From Cystobacter fuscus (lineage in GTDB: Bacteria; Myxococcota; Myxococcia; Myxococcales; Myxococcaceae): 64,000 bases of DNA. Positions 9,810-18,682 of this stretch are shown here, piece after piece. The stretch covers positions 9,672,001-9,736,000 of the forward strand of contig NZ_CP022098.1 in NCBI RefSeq assembly GCF_002305875.1, written 5' to 3'. Every line of letters starts with the position of its first letter. Position 1 is the first letter of the stretch. Under the pieces are notes generated by a model that had not been told where the DNA came from, searched no databases, and saw only the letters and a list, made by a program, of their open reading frames with translations. Both the position numbers and the translations under genes were made by a program.

Positions 9810-10280
9810 GTGAACAACCGCTGGTATTCGATGATGTTCGTCCTCGCCCTCTCGGCCCTCGGCGTGGCCTGCCCCGCCGACGAGAAGCCCGTCGCGCCGG
9901 TGCACGTGCCGGCCGTACCGCCCCCGGTGCGCCGCGCCCAGCTCAAGGGGATGCATGGGGACGTGAAGGTCAAACGCGCGGCCGGAGACGAATGGCTCCC
10001 CGCCCAGGAAGGCATGGCGCTCTTCGAGAATGACAAGGTACGGACCGTGGCGGGAGCTGGAGCGCAGGTCGTCTTCGTGCAGGGCAGCGTGGTGAACCTG
10101 GGCGAGGACGCGTTGATCGGCATCGCGGAGACGCGGCCCCGCCCCGGACAGGAGCGCACGGACCTGACGGTCTTGCGCGGACGGGTCGACGCCGAGCTGG
10201 AGGACTCCTCGCGCCAGGCGCTCTCCGTCACCACCCCCGCGGCCACGGTCCGGGCCGGAAGGGACATCGTGTTCCAATGA
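9810..10280 (+). CDS. FecR-domain lipoprotein
   Basis: This is a small exported protein of 156 residues from a GTG start. That start gives a compact signal peptide (NNRWYSMMFVLALSALGVAC) with a lipobox-like end and Cys about residue 21. A FecR-like beta domain follows: GDVKVKRAAGDEWLPAQEGM, then ENDKVRTVAGAGAQVVF and VNLGEDALIGI. FecR domains in myxobacteria occur in periplasmic or envelope proteins well outside iron sensing, so the role is not inferred. An upstream ATG at 9732 would add an unlikely Pro-rich leader. It overlaps the next gene as ATGA. Confidence 0.72.
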   Translation: MNNRWYSMMFVLALSALGVACPADEKPVAPVHVPAVPPPVRRAQLKGMHGDVKVKRAAGDEWLPAQEGMALFENDKVRTVAGAGAQVVFVQGSVVNLGEDALIGIAETRPRPGQERTDLTVLRGRVDAELEDSSRQALSVTTPAATVRAGRDIVFQ

Positions 10281-11155
10281 GGCTCTACCTTCTGATGGCG
10301 TTGCTGTCCCTCGCGCCCGGCGAGGTCGAGGTTCGCGCCGGCGAGTCGCTGGACCAGGTCGCCGAGCGGACCCTGGGCCGCGACGGAGCCAGTGAGCTCA
10401 AGGCGATCAACAAGTTGAAGGGCGACACGCTCGTGCCCGGCACGAAGCTGAAGCTGCCAGGGCCCGATCGGGAGCGGGCGCAGATGGCGCTGAAGTCGGC
10501 GCGCAACTCGGTGGAGCAGTCCGATCCCAATTCGCCCCAGCACGAGGAGGCCCTGGCCAAGCTCAAGGAGGCCGAGTCCCACTTCCACAGCGCGCGCTAC
10601 GAAGAGGCCGCGCAGACGGCCGACGACGCCTGGAAGCGGCTCGCCGAGCGTCCCGCCCAGCCCACCCGGCTGAGCGTGGTGGTGAACGATCGGGGCGACA
10701 CCGTGGTGAAGGCCGTGTCCGGCCGGGTGTCCGTGGAGGGCGGCGGCACCACCCAGGTCATCGAGGATGGGGCCAGTGTCCAGGTGGAGAAGGGCCAGGC
10801 GCCGCGGCTGGTGCTGGGCGTGCCCCGCCCCACCCAGCCCCAGGACAAGCAGCGGCTGAGCGTCAAGCCCGTCAAGAGCGGTCTGCAGCCCGTGCTCATC
10901 TCCTGGAAGGCGGTGCAGGGCGCCGAGAGCTACGAGGTGGAGCTGGTGCCCGCCCAGGGCGAGCGCCGGGTGATGCCCGCTCCGAGCAACGAGTTGCAGG
11001 TGCCGCTCGCCGCGGGCACCTACCGCTGGAGCGTGCGTGCCCTCTCGCGCGACTCGCGTTCCGAGGCCTCGGCCGAGCGGGACTTCGAGGTGGAGGTGGC
11101 GGAGGTCCCCGCCAAGCGCCTGCGCGTCAAGGTGCAGTCCTCGAAGTGGAAGTAG
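10277..11155 (+). CDS. LysM-domain envelope protein with FecR-like and fibronectin-like C-terminal part
   Basis: The 292-residue product starts with a short hydrophobic leader (MRLYLLMALLSLAPG). A LysM motif follows (about 18-60: VEVRAGESLDQVAERTLG, then LVPGTKLKLPG), a peptidoglycan-binding fold. Next is a charged helical segment rich in Ala/Glu (about 65-120), a FecR-like segment (about 135-180), and a C-terminal SYEVELVPAQGERRV...AGTYRWSVRALSRDSRSEAS region that resembles a fibronectin III or ligand-binding beta-sandwich. It overlaps the FecR gene by 4 bp and is followed after 18 bp by the HD-GYP gene, so the three likely work together at the envelope. Confidence 0.75.
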   Translation: MRLYLLMALLSLAPGEVEVRAGESLDQVAERTLGRDGASELKAINKLKGDTLVPGTKLKLPGPDRERAQMALKSARNSVEQSDPNSPQHEEALAKLKEAESHFHSARYEEAAQTADDAWKRLAERPAQPTRLSVVVNDRGDTVVKAVSGRVSVEGGGTTQVIEDGASVQVEKGQAPRLVLGVPRPTQPQDKQRLSVKPVKSGLQPVLISWKAVQGAESYEVELVPAQGERRVMPAPSNELQVPLAAGTYRWSVRALSRDSRSEASAERDFEVEVAEVPAKRLRVKVQSSKWK

Positions 11156-11173
11156 CAGGGAGGTCCATCCCCC

Positions 11174-12874
11174 ATGCGGCTCTTCAAGACGCTCCTGCTG
11201 TTGATGCTGGTGGCCAGCCTGGTGCCCACGGTGATGGTGGGCCTGCTGTCCGTGTCCGACACGCGCGAGCTGCTGGTGCGCGATGCCCAGGAGATGGCCC
11301 AGGAGCGCGTCAAGCAGCTCAAGCTCAAGGCGGAGACCTTCCTGGCCGAGCCCACGCGCGCGGTGATGGGCATGGCGCGCGTGCCCCAGTTCTTCTCCCT
11401 CCCCCTGGAGCAGCAGCAGACCTACCTGCGCTCGGTGCTCAACCAGCGCCGGGAGATCCAGGCCATCACCGTCCTGGGACTGGATGGCCGACGGCTGCCG
11501 GGCCTGCAGGCCTTCGCCGTCAATGACGTGCCCCCCACGGCGCTCGCCGAGCACGAGGCGCGCGCCATGGAGCTGCTCGAGGGGCTCAACGGCCTGCGCT
11601 ACGCGGACGTGGTGGGGCGCACCGACGGCGAGGCCGTGGTGACGTTCGCCATCTCCGTGGGCGAGCCCATCCAGGGCTACATCGCCGCGGACGTGTCGCT
11701 CGGGGAGCTGCAGACCATGCTCGCCCAGGAGCGCGTGGGCAGCACCGGCTTCGTCTACCTCACCGATGCCCGGGGCCTGGTGATCGCCGGCGGTGGCGGA
11801 CTCGTGGCCCACCAGGACGCCTCCAAGCGGCCCGTGGTGGCCTACCTCCTCCAGGACGTGTCACGCACGCAGGACACGGACATCCTCCACGTGGGCAACT
11901 TCGGCGAGGGCGCGGACGCCGTGGTGGCCGCCTACGCCACGCTGGCCGAGCCGACCTGGGCCATCATCTCCGAGCAACCGGTGGCGCTCGCCTACAAGCA
12001 GGTGGAGACGATGGAGCGGCGGCTGTTGCTCACCGTGCTCGCCGCCACGCTGGTGGCCCTGGGGCTCGCCGCCTTCTTCTCGCGCGGCGTCACCCGCCCC
12101 CTCAAGGGCTTCACCGAGGGCGCGCTGCGGCTGGCCCAGGGCAAGTTCGGCCTCGAGGTCAACGTGCCCCAGAAGAACGAGCTGGGCGACCTGGCCCGGA
12201 CGTTCAACTACATGAGCAAGCAGCTGCTCGCGTACGACCACGAGAACCGCGGCCTCTACGAGAGCCTCGAGCAGGGCTACCTGGAAACCATCGTCGCGCT
12301 GGCCAACTCCATCGACTCCAAGGACTCGTACACCCGCGGCCACAGCCAGCGCGTGGGCGACGTGGCGGTGGAGATCGGCCGGGAGCTGGGCCTGTCCGAG
12401 CGCGAGCTCAAGCAGTTGCAGTTCGGCGGCATCCTCCACGACATCGGGAAGATCGGCATCGTGGAGTCCATCCTCTGCAAGCAGTCGCGGCTCACCGACG
12501 AGGAGATGGCCGTCATGCGTGGCCACCCGGACATCGGCGACACCATCATCAAGCCCATCAGCTTCCTGGGCCCCATGCGCGCGTGCGTGCGCAGCCACCA
12601 CGAGCGCTGGGACGGCACCGGCTACCCGGACGGGCTCAAGGGCGAGGACATCCCCCTGCTCGCGCGCATCGTCGGGTGCGCGGACACCTTCGACGCCTGC
12701 ACCTCCACCCGCCCCTACCAGAAGGCCATGCCGCTGGAGAAGGCCATGGAGATCCTCGACAACCTGAGCGGCCGGCAGTTGGACCCCGCCGTGGTGGAGG
12801 CGCTGCGCCGGGTGCTCAAGAAGCGCGGCGTGCGCGTCGAGGGACACCGCCTGCCCGTGAAGCTGGCGTCGTGA
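11174..12874 (+). CDS. Membrane sensor HD-GYP phosphodiesterase (CACHE-HAMP-HD-GYP)
   Basis: The 566-residue product has a transmembrane helix at about 5-27, a periplasmic CACHE-like sensor domain (about 35-280), a second membrane helix (about 283-303), HAMP (about 304-355) and an HD-GYP domain (about 370-550). The active-site motifs are complete: HD at 422-423 (GGILHDIGKIGI), H450, HH at 475-476, and GYP at 483-485 (WDGTGYPDGLKG). HD-GYP proteins hydrolyse cyclic di-GMP to GMP, and some hydrolyse 3',3'-cGAMP. Its ligand is unknown. It lies 18 bp downstream of the LysM gene, suggesting that envelope state is read into second-messenger turnover. Confidence 0.92.
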   Translation: MRLFKTLLLLMLVASLVPTVMVGLLSVSDTRELLVRDAQEMAQERVKQLKLKAETFLAEPTRAVMGMARVPQFFSLPLEQQQTYLRSVLNQRREIQAITVLGLDGRRLPGLQAFAVNDVPPTALAEHEARAMELLEGLNGLRYADVVGRTDGEAVVTFAISVGEPIQGYIAADVSLGELQTMLAQERVGSTGFVYLTDARGLVIAGGGGLVAHQDASKRPVVAYLLQDVSRTQDTDILHVGNFGEGADAVVAAYATLAEPTWAIISEQPVALAYKQVETMERRLLLTVLAATLVALGLAAFFSRGVTRPLKGFTEGALRLAQGKFGLEVNVPQKNELGDLARTFNYMSKQLLAYDHENRGLYESLEQGYLETIVALANSIDSKDSYTRGHSQRVGDVAVEIGRELGLSERELKQLQFGGILHDIGKIGIVESILCKQSRLTDEEMAVMRGHPDIGDTIIKPISFLGPMRACVRSHHERWDGTGYPDGLKGEDIPLLARIVGCADTFDACTSTRPYQKAMPLEKAMEILDNLSGRQLDPAVVEALRRVLKKRGVRVEGHRLPVKLAS

Positions 12875-12959
12875 AGCCGTCACCTTCCGCCGCCCATCCC
12901 CCCACGCCCGGTGGTAAGCAGCACCCGGGCCGACTCCTGGCCCCGAGAGAGGAATCGTC

Positions 12960-13298
12960 TTGAGCTTCTGGGATCGCATCAAGCCCGCCGAGCGCCCCCT
13001 GTCCGCCTCCGAGGCGGAGACGTCCGCGGACGGCCTCCGCCTGCGCCTGCTCTGGGAAGACGGGCTGAAGACGGACACGAGCGCGCAGCACCTGCGCCAG
13101 CAGTGCCCGTGCGCGGCGTGCGTGGACGAGTGGACCAACAAGCGCACGCTGGACGCGTCCCAGGTGCCCGCCTCGCTGCGCATCACCCAGGTGCAGCCCG
13201 TGGGCAACTACGCGCTCAGCTTCGTCTTCAGTGACGGGCACTCCACCGGCATCTACCCCTGGAAGCTGCTGCGCGAGCTCACCCAGCCCCGGGGCTGA
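12960..13298 (+). CDS. DUF971 (GBBH-like N-terminal domain) protein
   Basis: The 112-residue product starts from TTG with GAGAGAGG just upstream. The pattern LRLLWEDGLKTDTSAQHLRQQCPCAACVDEW, then SLRITQVQPVGNYALSFVFSDGHSTGIYPWKLLREL matches DUF971, the domain also found at the N-terminus of gamma-butyrobetaine hydroxylases. The CPCAACVDEW cluster resembles the family's Cys-containing zinc site. In other bacteria such stand-alone proteins lie near Fe-S or ApbC/Mrp genes, but no such neighbour is present here. Confidence 0.85.
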   Translation: MSFWDRIKPAERPLSASEAETSADGLRLRLLWEDGLKTDTSAQHLRQQCPCAACVDEWTNKRTLDASQVPASLRITQVQPVGNYALSFVFSDGHSTGIYPWKLLRELTQPRG

Positions 13299-13318
13299 GC
13301 CGTCCGGAGGCGCGCCCC

Positions 13319-15040
13319 GTGAACGAGTCCCGCTACCGTCTGGTGCGTCCGCTCGCCGTGGGAGGCATGGCGGAGCTGTTCCTCGGCAGGGCGCGGGGCG
13401 CGGGCGGCTTCGAGAAGCCCGTGGCCATCAAGCGCATGCTGCCGCACCTGGCCAGGGATCCCACCCTCGCCCGGATGTTCCTCGCCGAGGCGCGGCTCGC
13501 CACGCACCTGCAGCACCAGAACATCGCCAGCGTCTACGACGTGGGCAGCGGCGACGAGGGTCTCTTCCTCGTCATGGAGCTGGTGGAGGGGTGGGACTTG
13601 AGCGTGCTGCTCGACCACGCCCTGCACCACGGCCAGCGCTTCCCCCCGCACCTGGTGGCCTTCATCGGCACCCAGGTGCTCGCCGGACTCGTGCACGCCT
13701 ACCGCCGCCTGCACGAGGGCCGCCCCGTGCTCACCGCCCACCGCGATGTCTCGCCCTCCAACATCCTCGTGTCGCGCGAGGGCGAGGTGAAGGTGACGGA
13801 CTTCGGCATCGCCCGCATGGAAGGCATCTCCCTGGGCACCCAGCCCGGCACCTTCAAGGGCAAGCTGCCCTACTCCGCGCCCGAGGTGCTCCAGGGCGAG
13901 CCCGCCACCGCCGCGAGCGATCAATTCGCGCTCGGCGTCGTGCTCCATGAGCTGCTCTCCGGACGCCATCCCTTCGAGCCGGGCGATTCGGCGGAGCCCA
14001 TGGCGCTCGCCCTCTCCATCATCCAGCAGGAGCCCGCGCCCCTCCCGGAGGTGCCCACCCCCTTGAGCGCGATCATCCTCCGCGCCCTGGCCCGAGCCCC
14101 CGCCCAGCGCTTCCCCCGGCCCGAGGACATGGCCGAGGCCCTGTCGCGCTACCTCGCCCAGAGCGGCGAGCCCGCCAGTTCGCACGCCCTGGCCGCCTTC
14201 ATCGCCCAGCTCCACCCGCCCCCGACCCTGCTCGAGCAGGAAGCGCCCGCCGAGCAGCCCCACGCGCAGACCCACACCCTGCGTCACCCGACCCTCCCCT
14301 CCGACGTCATGAAACCTTCTGACTCCGAACTCCCCCCCGAGGAGGACTGGGATGAAGTGCCAGGCGGCCCCGCACTCAGCACGAGTGGACAGGTCATCCG
14401 GACCACGCCCGCGTCCCCCCCTCCGCTCGCCTCGCACTGCGGCCATTGCCATGCCCCTCTTCCCGCGGACGGAGCCCGGTGCCCACGGTGCGGTCAGACG
14501 CAGCCTCCCATTGTCTCTCCCCTCGGCCGGGACGACACCCCGCTCGAGCTCGCGTCCCCGCCCCAGACACCGGACCGGGCGGAACGCTCCCCGCTGGAGC
14601 TCGACGGGCCACGGGCCGCCCCCTCCGAGCCCCTGCGACTCGCCGAGCGGGCCCCCCGGGCCGGGAACACCTATGTGCCCGTCGACATGCGCGGCCCCTG
14701 GCGCCGACGCCTGCGCTCCCTGCTGACGACCCTGCTCGTGCTGGGAGGCATCGGAGGAGCACTCTGGGTGGCCTGGCCCCACGCGGGGCCCCTGCTCGCG
14801 CGGGTGCGCGCCCCCCTGGGCCTCGCGGCCCCCACCGCCATCCTCTCCATCCAGAGCACCCCCACGGGCGCCACGGTGAGCGTGGACGGCAAGGTGGTGG
14901 GCACCACGCCCCTGTTCATCGACAACACCTACCCCGAGCAGTCCATCCCCGTGCGGCTCACCCTCAAGGGCTACAAGCCCTGGAAGGGCACCTTCACGGG
15001 AAGCCAGCCGGAGTCGCTCGACATCCAGCTCAAGCGCTGA
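13319..15040 (+). CDS. Eukaryote-like Ser/Thr protein kinase with zinc ribbon, membrane helix and PEGA domain
   Basis: The 573-residue product starts from GTG 20 bp after the DUF971 gene. The kinase domain (about 5-280) has a glycine loop (VGGMAELFLG), K38 (VAIKRM), E57, catalytic HRDVSPSN (141-148), DFG (161-163) and an APE-like motif. A Pro-rich linker leads to a zinc-ribbon-like CGHCHAPLPADGARCPRCG segment (about 377-395). A single membrane helix (LLTTLLVLGGIGGALWVAW) and a C-terminal PEGA domain (IQSTPTGATVSVDGKVVGTTPL) follow. It is therefore a membrane kinase with an extracytoplasmic PEGA module, a common myxobacterial layout. Substrates are unknown. Confidence 0.93.
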   Translation: MNESRYRLVRPLAVGGMAELFLGRARGAGGFEKPVAIKRMLPHLARDPTLARMFLAEARLATHLQHQNIASVYDVGSGDEGLFLVMELVEGWDLSVLLDHALHHGQRFPPHLVAFIGTQVLAGLVHAYRRLHEGRPVLTAHRDVSPSNILVSREGEVKVTDFGIARMEGISLGTQPGTFKGKLPYSAPEVLQGEPATAASDQFALGVVLHELLSGRHPFEPGDSAEPMALALSIIQQEPAPLPEVPTPLSAIILRALARAPAQRFPRPEDMAEALSRYLAQSGEPASSHALAAFIAQLHPPPTLLEQEAPAEQPHAQTHTLRHPTLPSDVMKPSDSELPPEEDWDEVPGGPALSTSGQVIRTTPASPPPLASHCGHCHAPLPADGARCPRCGQTQPPIVSPLGRDDTPLELASPPQTPDRAERSPLELDGPRAAPSEPLRLAERAPRAGNTYVPVDMRGPWRRRLRSLLTTLLVLGGIGGALWVAWPHAGPLLARVRAPLGLAAPTAILSIQSTPTGATVSVDGKVVGTTPLFIDNTYPEQSIPVRLTLKGYKPWKGTFTGSQPESLDIQLKR

Positions 15041-15042
15041 GG

Positions 15043-15060
15043 GCGGGCCCGGAAGCCCGC
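15043..15060. terminator. Possible convergent terminator hairpin
   Basis: GCGGGC (15043-15048) and GCCCGC (15055-15060) form a short stem in the 23-bp gap between the kinase and sspB stops. No T-tract follows, so the assignment rests on position. Confidence 0.35.
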
Positions 15061-15063
15061 GCC

Positions 15064-15591
15064 TCACTTCACCAGACGCAGGTGGCCCCGCCGGGGCTCG
15101 GGCGGCTCGTCCTTGGGGCCCTCGGCCTCGGAGGGCGGCAGCGGCGCCTCGGACTCGGGCGGAGGCAGCACCTCGCGCAGCACGGCCCGGGGACGCTCCA
15201 CGGGCGCCGGGGGCGGGCTCGCCGGCTCCGGCACCCCTTCGGGAACCTTGGTCGTCACCATCGACTGCTGGAGCAGCTCGATCGGCATGTCGTCCGGATA
15301 GGCCCAGGACTCCTTCGTCACGTGGCTGGTGACGGCGAAGAGCGCGGACCAGGGCACCGCCACCTTGAAGCGGCTCCCCGAGAAGCTCAGCGTGCAGCGC
15401 ACGCCCCACTCCCCCACCGTCAGGTCCGGCGGATCGAACCGGTAGGAGAGATTGAGGCGCAGGTGGGACTCATTGCGCAGCGAGTGGGGGACGAGCACCC
15501 CCGGACGGCGCGCGTCCAGGTGGATCATCACCATCCCCTTGTCGAGCGCGGCGAGCAACCGCGCCTTCTTCTCGGGAACCTTATTGTCCAT
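15064..15591 (-). CDS. sspB: SspB-like ClpXP adaptor
   Basis: The 175-residue product's first ~105 residues (KKARLLAALDKGMVMIHLDARRPGVLVP, then LRLNLSYRFDPPDLTVGEWGVRCTLSFSG, then VAVPWSALFAV) match the SspB fold. SspB tethers ssrA-tagged and some other substrates to ClpX. The C-terminal part (about 115-175) is Pro/Glu-rich and ends in the basic RRGHLRLVK, comparable with the flexible tail and XB motif by which SspB binds the ClpX N-domain. It lies 28 bp downstream of smpB. SmpB with tmRNA adds the ssrA tag, so the pair couples tagging with delivery. Confidence 0.85.
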   Translation of the reverse strand: MDNKVPEKKARLLAALDKGMVMIHLDARRPGVLVPHSLRNESHLRLNLSYRFDPPDLTVGEWGVRCTLSFSGSRFKVAVPWSALFAVTSHVTKESWAYPDDMPIELLQQSMVTTKVPEGVPEPASPPPAPVERPRAVLREVLPPPESEAPLPPSEAEGPKDEPPEPRRGHLRLVK

Positions 15592-15619
15592 CGCCGTCGC
15601 CGGCGGGAGGGGGGGCGTC

Positions 15620-16117
15620 TCAGCGACGGCGCATCGCCCGGTCCATCTCCCGCTTCGTCTCCCGTTCCTTGATGTCCTGCCGTCTGTCTTCGTGGGTCTT
15701 TCCGCGGCACAGCCCGAGCTCCACCTTGGCCCGGCCCTGCTTGAAATACATGAGCAACGGGATGATGGAATAGCCGCGCTCGCGCACCTTCGCCATCCAC
15801 CGATCGAGCTGCTCGCGGTGCAGCAGCAACTTCCGGCCCCGGAGGGGCTCGTGGGAGAAGAAGCTGGACGGGTTGTAGGTGCCGATGTGGGCGTTGAGCA
15901 GGAAGAGCTCGTCGCCCTTGGGCAGCGCGTACGCGTCCGACAGGTTGACCGTGCCCGCCCGCAGCGCCTTGACCTCGCTGCCGGTGAGCATCAGGCCCGC
16001 CTCCAGCTTCTCGTCCACGGAGTAGCTGGCGCGCGCCTTGCGGTTCTCCGTGATGATCTTGATGCCGGGCTCACCCGTGCCGCTCTTCCCGCCACCCTTA
16101 CCCTTCGCACCCGACAT
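15620..16117 (-). CDS. smpB: SsrA-binding protein SmpB
   Basis: SmpB binds tmRNA and places it in the A site of stalled ribosomes. The 165-residue product contains IITENRKARASYSVDEKLEAGLMLTGSEVKALRAG, NLSDAYALPKGDELFLLNAHIGTY, and a basic tail rich in Arg/Lys that acts as the decoding-site helix. A Gly/Lys-rich N-terminal extension of about 17 residues precedes the domain. It lies between panC (14-bp gap) and sspB. The tmRNA gene itself was not found in this window. Confidence 0.96.
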   Translation of the reverse strand: MSGAKGKGGGKSGTGEPGIKIITENRKARASYSVDEKLEAGLMLTGSEVKALRAGTVNLSDAYALPKGDELFLLNAHIGTYNPSSFFSHEPLRGRKLLLHREQLDRWMAKVRERGYSIIPLLMYFKQGRAKVELGLCRGKTHEDRRQDIKERETKREMDRAMRRR

Positions 16118-16131
16118 TCGCGCGTGTCCCT

Positions 16132-16986
16132 CTAGCCGCCGATGGGCTGGTTGTCGATGAGCCGGGTCTTCCCGGCGAAGGCCGCGACGATCATCCTCGC
16201 GGGCTGCCCCGGCGTCACGGCCGACAGCGGCTTCAACGACGTGGCATCCACCAGCTCCACATAATCCTCGCGCAACCCCGCCGCCGCCAGTTCACGGCGC
16301 ACCACGTCGACGAGCGCCGTGGCCTCGCGGGTGCCCCGCTGGTGGAGCGCCTGGGCGGCCGCCATTCCCCGCGACAGGGCGAGCGCCCGGTGACGCTCCT
16401 CCGGCGACAGGTAGGCATTGCGCGAACTCATGGCGAGCCCGTCCGGCTCACGCACGGTGGGCAGGCCGACGATCTCCACCCCCAGGCACAAATCACGCTC
16501 GAGGGCGCGGATGACCTGGAGCTGCTGGTAGTCCTTCTCCCCGAAGAGCGCCACCCGGGGCTTGAAGAGGCACAAGAGCTTGGTCACCACCGTGGCCACG
16601 CCCTGGAAGTGGCCGGGCCGGCGCGCGCCGCACAGGCCCTGGCTCACCTCCCCCACCGTCACCGACGTCTGGAAGCCGGGCGGGTACATCTCCGCCGGCT
16701 CGGGGGTGAACACCGCCTCCGCGCCGGCACTGGCGCACTTGGTCAGGTCCCCATCCAGGTCGCGCGGGTAGCGGGACAGGTCCTCGTTGGGACCGAACTG
16801 GGTGGGGTTGACGAAGATGGAGGCGGCGACGACGTCGGCCCGGCGGCGTCCCTCGCGCATCAACGACAGGTGGCCCTCGTGCAGGTAGCCCATGGTGGGC
16901 ACCAGGGCCAGGCTCCGGCCCGAGCGGCGAAGCGACTCCACCCAGGCCACGGTCTCGGCGACGGTGCGAAGGACGAGCGGGGCCAT
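16132..16986 (-). CDS. panC: Pantothenate synthetase
   Basis: PanC condenses pantoate and beta-alanine with ATP to form pantothenate, the coenzyme A precursor. The 284-residue product shows the HIGH-like motif VPTMGYLHEGHLSLMREG (about 30-47), SIFVNPTQFGPNEDL, GVATVVTKL, FGEKDYQQLQVIRAL and the SSRNAYLSPEERH loop, all family hallmarks. The gene starts 3 bp after panB, so the two steps are co-expressed. Confidence 0.97.
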   Translation of the reverse strand: MAPLVLRTVAETVAWVESLRRSGRSLALVPTMGYLHEGHLSLMREGRRRADVVAASIFVNPTQFGPNEDLSRYPRDLDGDLTKCASAGAEAVFTPEPAEMYPPGFQTSVTVGEVSQGLCGARRPGHFQGVATVVTKLLCLFKPRVALFGEKDYQQLQVIRALERDLCLGVEIVGLPTVREPDGLAMSSRNAYLSPEERHRALALSRGMAAAQALHQRGTREATALVDVVRRELAAAGLREDYVELVDATSLKPLSAVTPGQPARMIVAAFAGKTRLIDNQPIGG

Positions 16987-16989
16987 GGG

Positions 16990-17895
16990 CTAGACCGGGG
17001 CTCCGTAGATGGGACCCAGCTTGTCACCCACCTCGGCGGGCAGCGCCTCCGTGGCGGCCGGCTGCGTGGGCATCAACCGCACGGGCTGCTTGCCCTTGAA
17101 GGAGTGCTCCTCGTCCGGGAAGTTGCCCGCGCGCACCTCGGAGAAGTAGGCGCCCGCCGCCTCGGTGATGGAGCCGTGCAGGTTGGTGAAGCGCTTGACG
17201 AACTTGGGCTTGAAGTCCGGATTCATCCCCAAGAGGTCGTAGCAGACGAGCACCTGGCCATCGCAGTGCTTGCCGGCGCCGATGCCGATGGTGGGGATGG
17301 TGAGCTTCTGGGTGATCTGCCGCGCCAGGTCCAGCGGCACGCCCTCGAGCACCAGCGCGAAGCACCCGGCGCGCTCCAGCGCGAGGGCGTCGTCCACCAT
17401 CTTGCGCGCGGCGTCCTCGTCGCGGCCCTGCACCACGTAGCCACCCATCTTGTGCACCGACTGCGGCGTGAGGCCCAGGTGCCCCATGACGGGGATGCTG
17501 GCGCGCACGATGGCCGACACGACGTCGGCGAACTCCGCGCCTCCCTCGAGCTTCACCCCGCCCACGTTGCCCTCGGCCACCAGGCGGCCCGCGTTGCGCA
17601 CCGCCTCCTGCGCCGACACCTGGTAGCTCATGAAGGGCAGGTCGCCCACCACCAGCGCCCGCTTCGTGCCCCGGGCGACCATGGCCGAGTGGTACACCAT
17701 CTGATCCATGGTGACCGGGAGGGTGGAGTCATGACCCTGGACGACCATGCCCAGCGAGTCTCCGACGAGCAGCACGTCGGCTCCGGCCTCGTCGAACAGC
17801 CGGGCGAAGGTGGCATCGTAGGCCGTGACCATGCAGATCTTCTGGCCGGCCTGCTTCTGGCGCTTCAGCGTATGGATGGTGACCTTGTCCTTCAC
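16990..17895 (-). CDS. panB: 3-methyl-2-oxobutanoate hydroxymethyltransferase
   Basis: PanB transfers a hydroxymethyl group from methylene-THF to 2-oxoisovalerate, giving ketopantoate. The 301-residue product has [72 protein letters not shown] and the [14 protein letters not shown] motif; metal and substrate ligands are conserved. The start is GTG, supported by a near-perfect Shine-Dalgarno sequence. A ~35-residue C-terminal tail extends past the usual end. It heads the panB-panC-smpB-sspB run. Confidence 0.97.
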   Translation of the reverse strand: MKDKVTIHTLKRQKQAGQKICMVTAYDATFARLFDEAGADVLLVGDSLGMVVQGHDSTLPVTMDQMVYHSAMVARGTKRALVVGDLPFMSYQVSAQEAVRNAGRLVAEGNVGGVKLEGGAEFADVVSAIVRASIPVMGHLGLTPQSVHKMGGYVVQGRDEDAARKMVDDALALERAGCFALVLEGVPLDLARQITQKLTIPTIGIGAGKHCDGQVLVCYDLLGMNPDFKPKFVKRFTNLHGSITEAAGAYFSEVRAGNFPDEEHSFKGKQPVRLMPTQPAATEALPAEVGDKLGPIYGAPV

Positions 17896-17898
17896 GGT

Positions 17899-17907
17899 TC
17901 ACCTCCT
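17899..17907 (-). promoter_or_regulatory. Strong Shine-Dalgarno deciding the panB GTG start
   Basis: On the minus strand AGGAGGTGA lies three bases before the GTG at 17895, an almost full complement to the 16S rRNA 3' end. It fixes the GTG as the panB start and suggests high translation of the operon's first gene. Confidence 0.8.
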
Positions 17908-18058
17908 GTGGTGAGGGGTAGGGTTCCTGCGGTGCGAGCATGGACGTCCTTCAGCGTCCCCGAGGGGGATCGCCTTGGACGGCCACCGAGGAACACTCTA
18001 ACGCCCTTGAGCACGCCGTGGGGTCCTCTTTGAAACCGGGCGGGCGAACGGGCGCCGC

Positions 18059-18682
18059 TCAGGCGCGCTTACCTTGCGACACCCGCGCCTGGTCGATGGA
18101 CGCCAGCAGACCCTTCAGGTCCCCTTCGTCGTGGACGAAGTCGATGTCCGACGTGTCCACCACCAGCAGCGGCGTCTCCGTGTAGCGGGAGAAGAAGTCG
18201 TTGTAGGCGTGGACGAGTTCCTCCAGATAGCCCGCGTCGAACTGGCGCTCGAACTCGCGGCCCCGCTTCTTGATGCGGTGGAGCAACACGTCCAGGCGGG
18301 CCTTGAGGTAGATGACCAGATCGGGCCGGGTCACCCGCGGCGCGAGCGCCTCGAAGACGCGCTCGTAGAGGGCCAGCTCGTGCGAGTCCAGCGTCAGGCA
18401 CGCGAAGATGCGATCCTTGGCGAACAGGTAGTCGCTGACCGTCACCGACTGGAACAGGTCCGTCTGGAACAGCGCCTGCTGCTGCTTGAAGCGCGAGAGC
18501 AGGAAGAAGATCTGCGTCTGGAAGGCGTACTTCTGCCGGTCCAGGTAGAAATTGGCGAGGAAGGGATTCTCCTCGACGACCTCGAAGACGCGCCGCGCGC
18601 CGAAACGCTCGGCGAGGATGTTGGAGAGACTCGTCTTGCCGACGCCGATGGGCCCCTCGACCACGATGTAGCGGTTGTCCAT
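18059..18682 (-). CDS. Deoxynucleoside kinase (dNK/dGK family)
   Basis: The 207-residue product has a P-loop VVEGPIGVGKTSLS (about 7-20), EENPFLANFYLDRQKYAFQTQIFFLLSRFKQQQ and SDYLFAKDRIFACLTLDSHELALYERVF, followed by the LID-type RGREFERQFDAGYLEEL. These are typical of bacterial deoxyadenosine/deoxyguanosine kinases, which phosphorylate salvaged deoxynucleosides. The ATG at 18682 gives the canonical MDNRYIVVEG start; longer in-frame starts would add an unrelated Arg-rich leader. Substrate preference cannot be told from sequence. It sits 163 bp upstream of panB on the same strand. Confidence 0.9.
   Translation of the reverse strand: MDNRYIVVEGPIGVGKTSLSNILAERFGARRVFEVVEENPFLANFYLDRQKYAFQTQIFFLLSRFKQQQALFQTDLFQSVTVSDYLFAKDRIFACLTLDSHELALYERVFEALAPRVTRPDLVIYLKARLDVLLHRIKKRGREFERQFDAGYLEELVHAYNDFFSRYTETPLLVVDTSDIDFVHDEGDLKGLLASIDQARVSQGKRA

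Noticed and set aside
17896-18058. Possible tRNA or small RNA gene between panB and the deoxynucleoside kinase
   Set aside because: No cloverleaf, GGTTCRA-like T-arm or tmRNA-like end could be found. The gap appears to hold only a promoter and leader for panB.
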